Shown piece by piece: positions 7,581-13,732 of a stretch of 14,018 nt of DNA. Made by a program: the position numbers and the translations under genes. Origin of the DNA: Porticoccaceae bacterium (GTDB lineage: Bacteria > Pseudomonadota > Gammaproteobacteria > Pseudomonadales > Porticoccaceae); assembly GCA_017858295.1 (NCBI GenBank), contig JAFMBU010000027.1, forward strand, positions 1-14,018, read 5' to 3'. The notes under the pieces are model-generated. The model searched no databases. It was not told where the DNA came from and saw only the letters and a program-made list of their open reading frames with translations. Each line of letters starts with the position of its first letter. Position 1 is the first letter of the stretch.

Positions 7581-7592
7581 GAGCAATTGCTC
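7581..7592. promoter_or_regulatory. Perfect 12-bp palindrome upstream of the charge-block gene
   Basis: GAGCAATTGCTC is a perfect palindrome 83 to 94 bases before the start of the gene at 7498-7016. On the minus strand a TATAAA hexamer lies between it and the gene, without a convincing -35. It could be an operator. Palindromes of this length also arise by chance. Confidence 0.2.
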
Positions 7593-7614
7593 TAGCACAA
7601 GATTCGGAATCTCT

Positions 7615-7648
7615 GCGTTGGTGTAGAACTGCTTCGCAGTTCTACACC
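7615..7648. repeat. Long perfect hairpin carrying the GTTCTACACC repeat
   Basis: GGTGTAGAACTGC (7620-7632) and GCAGTTCTACACC (7636-7648) are perfect 13-bp arms around TTC. The left arm with its flank (7615-7629) is the inverse of the copy at 6999-7013. It lies in the 268-base gap between aspS and the charge-block gene, about 120 bases after the aspS stop. There is no T run on either side, so it is not a classic terminator. It may be a repetitive extragenic element, an RNA-stabilising hairpin or part of a 5' leader. Confidence 0.75.
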
Positions 7649-7766
7649 CTCCTAATCTTCAAAGCATCTTCTGATAACATTTAATACCAGCCCGCAACAT
7701 CCTACAGGCTGGCAATCCAAGTTAACAGCGCGACAAAAGTCTCAATCTGTGCCCTAGCCTATAAGA

Positions 7767-9545
7767 TTAAGCACTGGGCTGCTCTTTAGTGCGCAGCTTA
7801 ATACTCAGGTCTCGCAGCTGGTTGTTATCTACCACACCAGGTGCATCAGTGAGCAGGCAGGCAGCAGACTGTGTTTTCGGGAAGGCAATCACATCGCGAA
7901 TAGAATCGGCGCCGGTCATCAACATCATCAGGCGATCGAGTCCAAAGGCCAGGCCACCGTGTGGGGGAGCGCCATGCTTAAGGGCGTCGAGCAGGAAGCC
8001 AAACTTTTCCCGCTGCTCTTCTGCATTAATACCCAACACATCGAAGACTGTCTGCTGCATATTCTGATCGTGGATACGAATCGAACCACCACCCAACTCA
8101 CAACCGTTGAGAACCATATCATAGGCGCGCGACAGAGCTTCACCGGGGTTGGCCCTGAGCTCTTCTTCGCTGCAGGAAGGCGCGGTAAAGGGATGGTGCA
8201 ACGGCGTTAGTGCGCCAGAGTCAGTAGTTTCAAACATGGGGAATTCAATCACCCACATCGGTGCCCAGGCACAGGTATAGAGATCCAGATCCGCGCCCAC
8301 TTTGCAGCGCAGGGCACCCAGTGCCTCGGAAACAATCGAAGACTTGTCGGCACCAAAGAAGACGATATCGCCATTCTTGGCATCCAGGCGCTGCATAATA
8401 TTCATTGTGACCTCATCGCCGAGGAATTTAATAATCGGCGACTGCAGTCCTTCTATACCATTTTCAATGGCGTTGACCTTTATCCAAGCCAGACCTTTAG
8501 CACCATAAATACTGACAAACTTGGTGTACTCATCGATCTTCTTGCGAGAAATTTCAGCGCCGCCTGGCACTTTAAGTGCAGTGACTCGACAGGCTGGGTC
8601 GTTGGCTGGACCGGCAAAGACTTTAAATTCAATGTCTTTGAGTAGATCTTTGATCTCAACCAGTTCCAAGGGAATGCGTAAATCCGGCTTATCGGAACCG
8701 TATCTATGCATGGCATCGGCATAGGTCATGCGCGGGAAGCTTTCGAAATCAACGCCCATATGCTCAGAGAAGACGCCGCGAATCATAGTTTCTGTAGTGG
8801 ACATAATGTCCTCTTCATCGACAAAAGAGGCCTCTATATCAATCTGAGTAAATTCTGGCTGACGATCAGCGCGCAGATCTTCATCGCGAAAACACTTGGC
8901 AATTTGGTAGTAGCGATCAAATCCGGCAACCATCAACAACTGTTTAAATAACTGTGGCGACTGAGGCATAGCAAAAAACTGCCCGGGGTGCGTTCGCGAA
9001 GGAATCAAATAATCTCGCGCACCCTCGGGGGTGGCCCTGGTCATGATCGGGGTTTCTATATCTAAAAATCCATCGTCCACAAGGTAATTGCGGATCGATG
9101 AACTGATCTTCGAGCGGAAGCGCAGGCTGTTTTGCATTTCCTTGCGACGCAAATCCATATACCGATACTTGAGCCTGACATCTTCACCAACGGTGACATG
9201 GTCATCTAACTGGAACGGCGGTGTAACGGCGCTATTGAGGATTTCCATGGCAGTGCCATAGACTTCAATTTCACCAGTGGCCATATTGCTATTCACTGTT
9301 GCAGCACTGCGGGCGCGAACTATGCCTGTGACCTTGAGTACATATTCAGAGCGAACGCTGTCGGCCTGCTCAAAGAACTCACCGGCGTCGGGATCGAATA
9401 CCACCTGAACAATACCTTCGCGATCGCGCAGATCAACAAAGATAACACCACCGTGATCACGGCGACGATCCACCCAACCGCAGAGGGTTACTTCTTGATC
9501 AATATGTTCACTGGTAAATAACCCACAATAGTTAGATCGATACAT
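7767..9545 (-). CDS. aspS: Aspartyl-tRNA synthetase
   Basis: This class IIb enzyme charges tRNA-Asp with aspartate. With the ATG at 9543-9545 it has 592 residues, against about 590 in E. coli. The frame extends seven codons further to a TTG, but MYRSNYCG matches the usual N-terminus and an AGGGA site precedes it. Domains: N-terminal OB anticodon-binding fold (about 1-105), motif 1 around 143-170, the aspartate-binding loop QSPQLFKQ (195-202), and motif 2 FRDEDLRADRQPEFTQ (219-234) with R220 and E222. The bacterial GAD insertion follows at about 290-420, then motif 3 GLDR with R538. It is downstream of fmdB by 66 bases and probably co-transcribed from the promoter at 9969-9996. All key residues are present. 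Confidence 0.98.
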   Translation of the reverse strand: MYRSNYCGLFTSEHIDQEVTLCGWVDRRRDHGGVIFVDLRDREGIVQVVFDPDAGEFFEQADSVRSEYVLKVTGIVRARSAATVNSNMATGEIEVYGTAMEILNSAVTPPFQLDDHVTVGEDVRLKYRYMDLRRKEMQNSLRFRSKISSSIRNYLVDDGFLDIETPIMTRATPEGARDYLIPSRTHPGQFFAMPQSPQLFKQLLMVAGFDRYYQIAKCFRDEDLRADRQPEFTQIDIEASFVDEEDIMSTTETMIRGVFSEHMGVDFESFPRMTYADAMHRYGSDKPDLRIPLELVEIKDLLKDIEFKVFAGPANDPACRVTALKVPGGAEISRKKIDEYTKFVSIYGAKGLAWIKVNAIENGIEGLQSPIIKFLGDEVTMNIMQRLDAKNGDIVFFGADKSSIVSEALGALRCKVGADLDLYTCAWAPMWVIEFPMFETTDSGALTPLHHPFTAPSCSEEELRANPGEALSRAYDMVLNGCELGGGSIRIHDQNMQQTVFDVLGINAEEQREKFGFLLDALKHGAPPHGGLAFGLDRLMMLMTGADSIRDVIAFPKTQSAACLLTDAPGVVDNNQLRDLSIKLRTKEQPSA

Positions 9546-9611
9546 CTGTTGTCTTTCCCTACTCAAATTTGCTTTGGTTAAATTTAAATGAGCTCTCTAA
9601 TACGTTTCTAT

Positions 9612-9863
9612 TTAAGAGCTACTGGCATCAGTGGTGGATGTCTTGGAGCTGCCGCCACTTTCGCTAAGATTCTTTTTATTGCCGGTTTTAAAGTCGGTTT
9701 CATACCAACCACTTCCACTGAGGCGAAAGCCCGCGGCGGAAAGTTGCTTTTTTAACTCAGGCTTTGCACAGGCTGGGCAATCCACCAGCTTGTCATCACT
9801 TATTTTTTGTATCGCTTCGAGCTCATGGTCACAGGCTGCGCAGCGATAGTCATATATGGGCAT
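9612..9863 (-). CDS. FmdB-family zinc-ribbon regulatory protein
   Basis: This small cytoplasmic protein starts MPIYDYRCAAC, the family hallmark. Two zinc-knuckle cysteine pairs are visible at C8/C11 and C29/C32, followed by a conserved region (LKKQLSAAGFRLSGSGWYETDF) and a low-complexity Ser/Thr tail. It has 83 residues from the ATG at 9861-9863. The frame continues upstream for 13 codons but those residues are not family-like. An AGGA site lies before the chosen ATG. Proteins of this family are named after a formamidase-linked regulator, but their role in gammaproteobacteria is not defined. Linkage to aspS is common in the Pseudomonas group as far as I recall. Confidence 0.93.
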   Translation of the reverse strand: MPIYDYRCAACDHELEAIQKISDDKLVDCPACAKPELKKQLSAAGFRLSGSGWYETDFKTGNKKNLSESGGSSKTSTTDASSS

Positions 9864-9968
9864 AGATCTGATTCCTAACACTGTAAGACGGTAAAAATAC
9901 ACTTATCCAGAAGCTGCAGACAGTTGAGATGGCCTTCACTGGTAACTGCCGCGCTGAAAAAGCGCCGC

Positions 9969-9996
9969 ATTATACCCCAGCGCTAGCACTTGTAGA
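9969..9996 (-). promoter_or_regulatory. Promoter for fmdB-aspS with GC-rich discriminator
   Basis: On the minus strand TCTACA (9996-9991) is followed after 16 bases by a perfect TATAAT (9974-9969), preceded by GGGG. The next bases are GCGGCGC, a GC-rich discriminator of the kind found at stringently controlled promoters of translation genes. The inferred start near 9962 gives a leader of about 100 bases beginning with a small hairpin (GCGCT-TTTTC-AGCGC). The -10 is strong, the -35 moderate (four of six). Confidence 0.6.
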
Positions 9997-10048
9997 ATGC
10001 CCGCAGATGAGCTGGGCCCGCCGGAGATTAAAAAAACACGAAAAACAT

Positions 10049-10086
10049 TGCCATTTTTGGCATATCAGGAAAACAGCGGCTATAAA
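10049..10086 (+). promoter_or_regulatory. Promoter of the HU-like gene with overlapping palindrome
   Basis: TTGGCA (10057-10062) and TATAAA (10081-10086) are each one base from consensus and 18 bases apart, giving a leader of about 70 bases before the ATG at 10165. The -35 is the right arm of an inverted repeat TGCCA-TTTT-TGGCA (10049-10062), so a repressor bound there would block the -35. The promoter is well supported. The operator role is inference. Confidence 0.55.
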
Positions 10087-10164
10087 TGATTGCGAGGCTC
10101 TGTTGGCTGCTTGTCGCAATACAGCAGGGATGAAATATGACTTACATTTATAAAGGAAAATGTG

Positions 10165-10686
10165 ATGGCTGTTAAGAAAGGATCTGCGAAAGCAACCTCA
10201 ACTGCGAAAAAGGCTAAAAAACCGGCTGTGCAAAAGACTCTATCCGCTGCTAAAAAAACCACTAGTGGAAAAAAAGCGGCTGTGAAAAAAGCCCCTAAGA
10301 AAGTTGCTGCAAAAAAAGCACCTGTAAAGAAAGCATCTGCAAAGAAAGCTGCAGCTCCCAGCAAAAAAGTCACTGCTGTGCGAGAACGCTATAGCAAGAC
10401 TCAAATTATTAGTGAACTGGCCGCCAACTCGGATCTGACTCGCAAGCAGGTCAACACACTGCTCACTGAACTGGCCACTCTGGTGGAACGCCATGTTAAG
10501 AAGCGCTCAGTGGGTGAATTTGTACTTGCTGGCCTGATTAAAATCCACACCGTTAAGCGTCCTGCCAAGAAAGCCTATAAAGGTATTAACCCCTTCACAG
10601 GCAAAGAGACCACCTTTAAAGCACGCCCTGCATCAGTGGCAGTAAAAGTCCATGCCTTAAAAGGCCTAAAAGATATGGCCCAGTAG
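10165..10686 (+). CDS. HU-family DNA-binding protein with histone H1-like N-terminal tail
   Basis: This is a nucleoid-associated protein. The first 72 residues are Lys/Ala/Pro-rich with about 24 lysines and no acidic residue, like histone H1 or the tails of AlgP and Hlp. Residues 73-173 are an HU fold with helices containing SKTQIISELAANSDLTRKQV, a GEFVLAGLIKIHTV strand, and the DNA-intercalating arm tip INPFTGKE with P143. The start is set at ATG 10165, seven bases after AAAGGA. A GTG three bases earlier is the alternative. HU proteins are usually about 90 residues, so the tail doubles the length. Unlike mycobacterial Hlp, the tail is N-terminal. It is likely to bind DNA non-specifically and compact it. 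It is transcribed divergently from fmdB and converges on the HIT gene. Confidence 0.92.
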   Translation: MAVKKGSAKATSTAKKAKKPAVQKTLSAAKKTTSGKKAAVKKAPKKVAAKKAPVKKASAKKAAAPSKKVTAVRERYSKTQIISELAANSDLTRKQVNTLLTELATLVERHVKKRSVGEFVLAGLIKIHTVKRPAKKAYKGINPFTGKETTFKARPASVAVKVHALKGLKDMAQ

Positions 10687-10705
10687 CAGCCACATCTGAC
10701 TCCTA

Positions 10706-11134
10706 TCAGGCCTGTTCAGTTTGCAGGCCCAATGGTGCAAGCGCAGCGACAATACTCGCAGCTGTTTCACTGAACAGCTGTGGCGGATAGGCCGCTGCAG
10801 CCGCCGCTCCCCAGACAGGTCCGGGCCAAGCGGCATCGTTCTCAAATCGCACCACATGGTGCATATGCAGCTGCGGAACCCTATTGCCTATGGTCGCCAC
10901 GTTGATTTTGTCTGCCCCGAACAAATCGGATAATGTCTCGGCCAACAGACAGGACTCATCTAACAGCTGCTGTCGATCGGTCTTATTGAGCTGATAGATC
11001 TCACGCATGCCTTTGCGCTTAGGCACCAAAATACACCAGGGATAATTGGCGTCTTTACTGAGCAGTAATAAGCTCAATGGAAAAGCGCCTAGTAACTGCG
11101 TATCCGCTTCTAATCGGTGATCTAATTGAAACAT
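10706..11134 (-). CDS. HIT-domain nucleotide-binding protein
   Basis: This is a member of the histidine-triad superfamily, which hydrolyses or transfers nucleotidyl groups (for example Ap4A, AMP-lysine or adenosine phosphoramidates). The diagnostic segment is GNRVPQLHMHHVVRF at 83-97. Aligned on R96, the triad reads Q88-x-H90-x-H92, with Gln where the first His of HxHxH usually stands. H90 would be the nucleophile. From memory this Gln is normal for a proteobacterial HIT subfamily that also carries AWPGPVWG. The length is 142 residues with an upstream HIT beta-sheet (WCILVPKR at 33-40). It is divergent from proS with a 93-base gap, and its end lies 19 bases from the end of the HU-like gene. 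The substrate is unknown. Confidence 0.9.
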   Translation of the reverse strand: MFQLDHRLEADTQLLGAFPLSLLLLSKDANYPWCILVPKRKGMREIYQLNKTDRQQLLDESCLLAETLSDLFGADKINVATIGNRVPQLHMHHVVRFENDAAWPGPVWGAAAAAAYPPQLFSETAASIVAALAPLGLQTEQA

Positions 11135-11135
11135 T

Positions 11136-11165
11136 TTGTCCTCATCTCTGCTTACTCTCTATACG
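11136..11165 (+). promoter_or_regulatory. Possible proS promoter
   Basis: TTGTCC (11136-11141) and TATACG (11160-11165) lie 18 bases apart in the 93-base gap between the divergent HIT gene and proS, each matching four of six consensus bases. The position suits a leader of roughly 55 bases. A separate promoter for the HIT gene was not identified. Confidence 0.3.
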
Positions 11166-11227
11166 TCGACAGCTCAGGGCCGTAAAATGGCCGCCTAATC
11201 CAACCGACCAGCAGTGTAAGAGAAACC

Positions 11228-12952
11228 ATGCGCGCCAGCCAATACCTGATTTCAACAAAAAAAGAATCTCCCGCCGATGCCGAAGTGATCAGCCATCAAT
11301 TGATGCTGCGCGCCGGTATGATCCGCAAAGTTGCCTCTGGACTCTACTCCTGGCTGCCTCTTGGTCTGCGTGTGTTTCGCAAAGTCGAAGCCATTGTCCG
11401 TCAAGAGATGGACAAGTCTGGTGCCTTAGAAGTAATGATGCCCGTGGTACAGCCCGCAGATCTCTGGGAGGAATCTGGACGCTGGGGTCAGTTTGGTCCT
11501 GAATTACTGCGTATCCAAGATCGTCATGGTCGCGAGTTCTGCCTCGGACCCACTCATGAAGAAGTAATTACCGACATAGTGCGCAATGAAATTCGCAGCT
11601 ATAAGCAACTGCCGACAAACTTCTATCAAATCCAAACCAAGTTTCGCGATGAGCGCCGTCCACGCTTTGGTGTCATGCGCACCAGAGAGTTTTGTATGAA
11701 GGATGCCTATTCGTTCCATATTGATAGCGCCTCTCTGCAAGAGACCTATGACCTGATGTACCAGACCTACTCGACGATTTTCGATCGTACCGGCCTAGTC
11801 TATCGCGCGGTACTGGCCGACACCGGCAGCATCGGCGGCAGCGTCTCCCATGAATTTCATGTGCTCGCCGACTCCGGGGAAGATGCTATCGTCTTTTCCA
11901 GTGAGAGTGATTACGCCGCCAATATAGAAAAAGCCGACGCCCTGGCACCCAGCGAAGCTGCCCTGCCCGCCACCGAAGAAATGGCCGAACTGGCCACCCC
12001 CGGCGTGCACACGATTAAACAGCTCTGTGAATTTATCGACACCAGCGCTGAGAAAACCCTCAAGGCCCTGATTGTTAGCGCCGAAGATGCAGAGGGAAAA
12101 ACCCAACTCTACGGCCTAATGATCCGCGGCGATCATGAGCTCAATGAAGTGAAAGCACAGCGCGCCTTAGGCTTGCAAACCGAAGTGACTTTTGCCACTG
12201 AAGAACAGATTAAAAGCACCTTGAACTGTTCTCCGGGATCCATTGGTCCGGTGAATCTCAATCTGCCCATCGTGGTAGACCACTGGGCCGCTCAACTCAG
12301 CGACTTTGTCTGTGGCGCCAACCGCGACGGCTATCATCTCACTGGTGTTAACTGGCAGCGAGACTGCGGCGAATTCACCGTAGCCGATATTCGCAATGTA
12401 ATCTCAGGCGATCCAAGCCCTGATGGCAGAGGCGTATTGGAAATTAAGCGCGGTATTGAAGTGGGCCATATTTTCCAGCTCGGCACCAAATACAGTGAAG
12501 CCATGAAAGCCACAGTGCTGGACGAAAACGGTAAAGACCGTGCTATGTCCATGGGCTGCTATGGTATAGGTGTGAGTCGCATTGTTGCCGCCGCCATAGA
12601 ACAGAATCACGATGACAATGGCATTATCTGGCCAGAGTCCATCGCTCCATTTCAGGTGGCGATAGTGCCGATCAATATGCACAAATCTGAGTTAGTTGCA
12701 GAGACCTGTACGGCGCTCTATAACAAGTTGGTAAGCGCCGGTTGTGAAGTACTGTTTATGGATGAGCCCAAAGCCCGTCTCGGCGGCATGTTGGCGGATA
12801 TCGAACTCATTGGCATTCCCCATCGAATCGTTATTGGCGACCGTGGTTTAGCCGATGGCAATGTCGAATACCGCAACCGCCGGGAACCAGAAAATCAACA
12901 TATAGCTATGGATAAGCTGGATGATTTTATTGCCGAGAACATTATTAAATAG
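11228..12952 (+). CDS. proS: Prolyl-tRNA synthetase, bacterial type with editing insertion
   Basis: This class IIa enzyme charges tRNA-Pro and clears mischarged Ala-tRNA-Pro. The length of 574 residues is close to the 572 of E. coli. Motif 1 lies in the first 75 residues. The TxE loop is T109-H110-E111 in GPTHEE, motif 2 is FRDERRPRFGVMRTREF (139-155), and motif 3 is GCYGIGVSR (443-451). The INS editing domain fills about 224-407 and keeps K279, the position of the editing lysine reported in E. coli ProRS, and HWAAQLSDFVCGAN. The C-terminal anticodon-binding domain follows from about 470. AAGAGA precedes the ATG. Its 3' end overlaps the next gene by 32 bases. No irregularities are seen. Confidence 0.98.
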   Translation: MRASQYLISTKKESPADAEVISHQLMLRAGMIRKVASGLYSWLPLGLRVFRKVEAIVRQEMDKSGALEVMMPVVQPADLWEESGRWGQFGPELLRIQDRHGREFCLGPTHEEVITDIVRNEIRSYKQLPTNFYQIQTKFRDERRPRFGVMRTREFCMKDAYSFHIDSASLQETYDLMYQTYSTIFDRTGLVYRAVLADTGSIGGSVSHEFHVLADSGEDAIVFSSESDYAANIEKADALAPSEAALPATEEMAELATPGVHTIKQLCEFIDTSAEKTLKALIVSAEDAEGKTQLYGLMIRGDHELNEVKAQRALGLQTEVTFATEEQIKSTLNCSPGSIGPVNLNLPIVVDHWAAQLSDFVCGANRDGYHLTGVNWQRDCGEFTVADIRNVISGDPSPDGRGVLEIKRGIEVGHIFQLGTKYSEAMKATVLDENGKDRAMSMGCYGIGVSRIVAAAIEQNHDDNGIIWPESIAPFQVAIVPINMHKSELVAETCTALYNKLVSAGCEVLFMDEPKARLGGMLADIELIGIPHRIVIGDRGLADGNVEYRNRREPENQHIAMDKLDDFIAENIIK

Positions 12953-13526
12953 CGGTTTGTTATGGCCACAGTGGATTACTGTGGCCCTGCTTCTGCTCTC
13001 TATTTCAACCGCTGCAGTCTGTGCTGAGAAACCTGCAGCCGACCCAGCGCTCTTATCTCTGCTTAAACAGGCTGCCGCCGAAGCCGATAGTTTTGACAAC
13101 CAATACGATGCCGAAGTTTGGCTGGTGGAGAAAGAACCGGCACTGGCCAGATTAGTCAAAGACCCAGTCCAGCGTATTTCACTGCTCAAGCTTATTCACA
13201 GAGAAGCCTCTCGGGCTGGGCTCTCCCCTGAAATCGTTCTCGCATTAATTGAAGTGGAAAGTCATTTTGATAGTTATGCCGTCTCTTCTGCTGGAGCCCA
13301 GGGCATGATGCAAATAATGCCCTTCTGGAAACATGAAATCGGACGTCCAGAGGACAATCTGATCAATATACAAACCAACCTGCGCTATGGCTGTACCATA
13401 CTTAAGTACTATCTCGACAGAGAAAAAGGCCAACTCGCCGACGCCCTGGCCCGCTACAACGGCAGCTATGGTCAGTACTGGTATTCAGAGCGCGTACTCG
13501 ATAGTTGGGCGAAACACTGGCGCTAG
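12921..13526 (+). CDS. Secreted SLT-type lytic transglycosylase
   Basis: This is a periplasmic peptidoglycan-cleaving enzyme of the Slt/GH23 fold. A signal peptide spans residues 1-35, with hydrophobic core ITVALLLLSIST and a signal peptidase I site after VCA. There is no lipobox, so it is probably soluble. A linker of about 60 residues precedes the SLT domain (about 90-195). Its catalytic glutamate is E113 in EVESHF, followed by the family motif SSAGAQGMMQIMP (122-134), NLRYGCTIL and ARYNGSYG. At 201 residues it is a minimal member without accessory domains. The ATG at 12921 lies inside proS (32-base overlap). A TTG at 12957 just past proS is an alternative but would leave a signal peptide without a basic residue. 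Co-transcription with proS is likely. Confidence 0.9.
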   Translation: MILLPRTLLNSGLLWPQWITVALLLLSISTAAVCAEKPAADPALLSLLKQAAAEADSFDNQYDAEVWLVEKEPALARLVKDPVQRISLLKLIHREASRAGLSPEIVLALIEVESHFDSYAVSSAGAQGMMQIMPFWKHEIGRPEDNLINIQTNLRYGCTILKYYLDREKGQLADALARYNGSYGQYWYSERVLDSWAKHWR

Positions 13527-13576
13527 TCTATGATCCCCGCAACTAATAACGGTACTATATGCCCTTAAAGACAGTG

Positions 13577-13665
13577 AATGAGTTGACCTAGACGCTTTGT
13601 TAAACTTGTCGAGCCTTGGTTAACAGGTGTCTAACACAACCCAATCTCTCCGAGGCCAACTCATT
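13577..13665. repeat. Inverted repeat AATGAGTTG(A/G)CC flanking the first pxpA operator-like site
   Basis: AATGAGTTGACC (13577-13588) and GGCCAACTCATT (13654-13665) are inverse copies with 11 of 12 positions matching, separated by 65 bases. The first 17-bp operator-like repeat lies between them. The loop is long for an RNA hairpin, so paired protein-binding sites are a more natural reading. Its function is not known. Confidence 0.45.
13620..13636 (+). promoter_or_regulatory. Operator-like repeat, site 1, upstream of pxpA
   Basis: TTAACAGGTGTCTAACA matches site 2 (13688-13704) at 14 of 17 positions and is followed by a shared CAACCCA after the same end. It lies about 97 bases before the pxpA start. 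Two spaced copies, one over the promoter, suggest a transcription factor binding as two dimers. Confidence 0.5.
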
Positions 13666-13704
13666 TTGACCATGGGGTGGCAATTGTTTAACACCTGACT
13701 AACA
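13666..13704 (+). promoter_or_regulatory. Candidate pxpA promoter overlapped by operator-like site 2
   Basis: TTGACC (13666-13671) is followed after 17 bases by TAACAC (13689-13694). The -35 is five of six, the -10 only three of six. The weak -10 lies inside the second 17-bp repeat TTAACACCTGACTAACA (13688-13704), the layout expected for repression by occlusion or for a regulated promoter needing help. The pxpA ATG lies about 28 bases after the repeat. Confidence 0.4.
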
Positions 13705-13732
13705 ACCCACTGGCAGCATTTAGGAAAACAAC

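Larger units (their letters stand above)
9864..10164. other. Divergent intergenic region between fmdB and the HU-like gene
   Basis: This 301-base gap holds no convincing gene. It contains a minus-strand promoter (9969-9996) toward fmdB-aspS and a plus-strand promoter (10057-10086) toward the HU-like gene, about 60 bases apart and facing away from each other. The plus-strand reading frame at 9929-10153 runs straight through both promoters and has no ribosome site or recognisable product. Confidence 0.6.

Noticed and set aside
7620..7648. Perfect 13-bp hairpin read as the aspS terminator
   Set aside because: No T run follows on either strand and it lies about 120 bases from the aspS stop; kept as a repeat/hairpin, not a terminator.
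9929..10153. Plus-strand open frame of 74 codons between fmdB and the HU-like gene
   Set aside because: It runs through two good divergent promoters, has no ribosome site and no recognisable protein features.
10080..10373. Minus-strand open frame of 97 codons, rich in Phe/Ala
   Set aside because: It mirrors the AAA/GCN-rich tail of the HU-like gene and covers its promoter; composition is an artefact of lysine and alanine codons.
10709..10729. GGCCTG...CAGGCC hairpin as a bidirectional terminator between the convergent HU-like and HIT genes
   Set aside because: It sits in the HIT coding region, the stem is only six pairs and no T tract follows.
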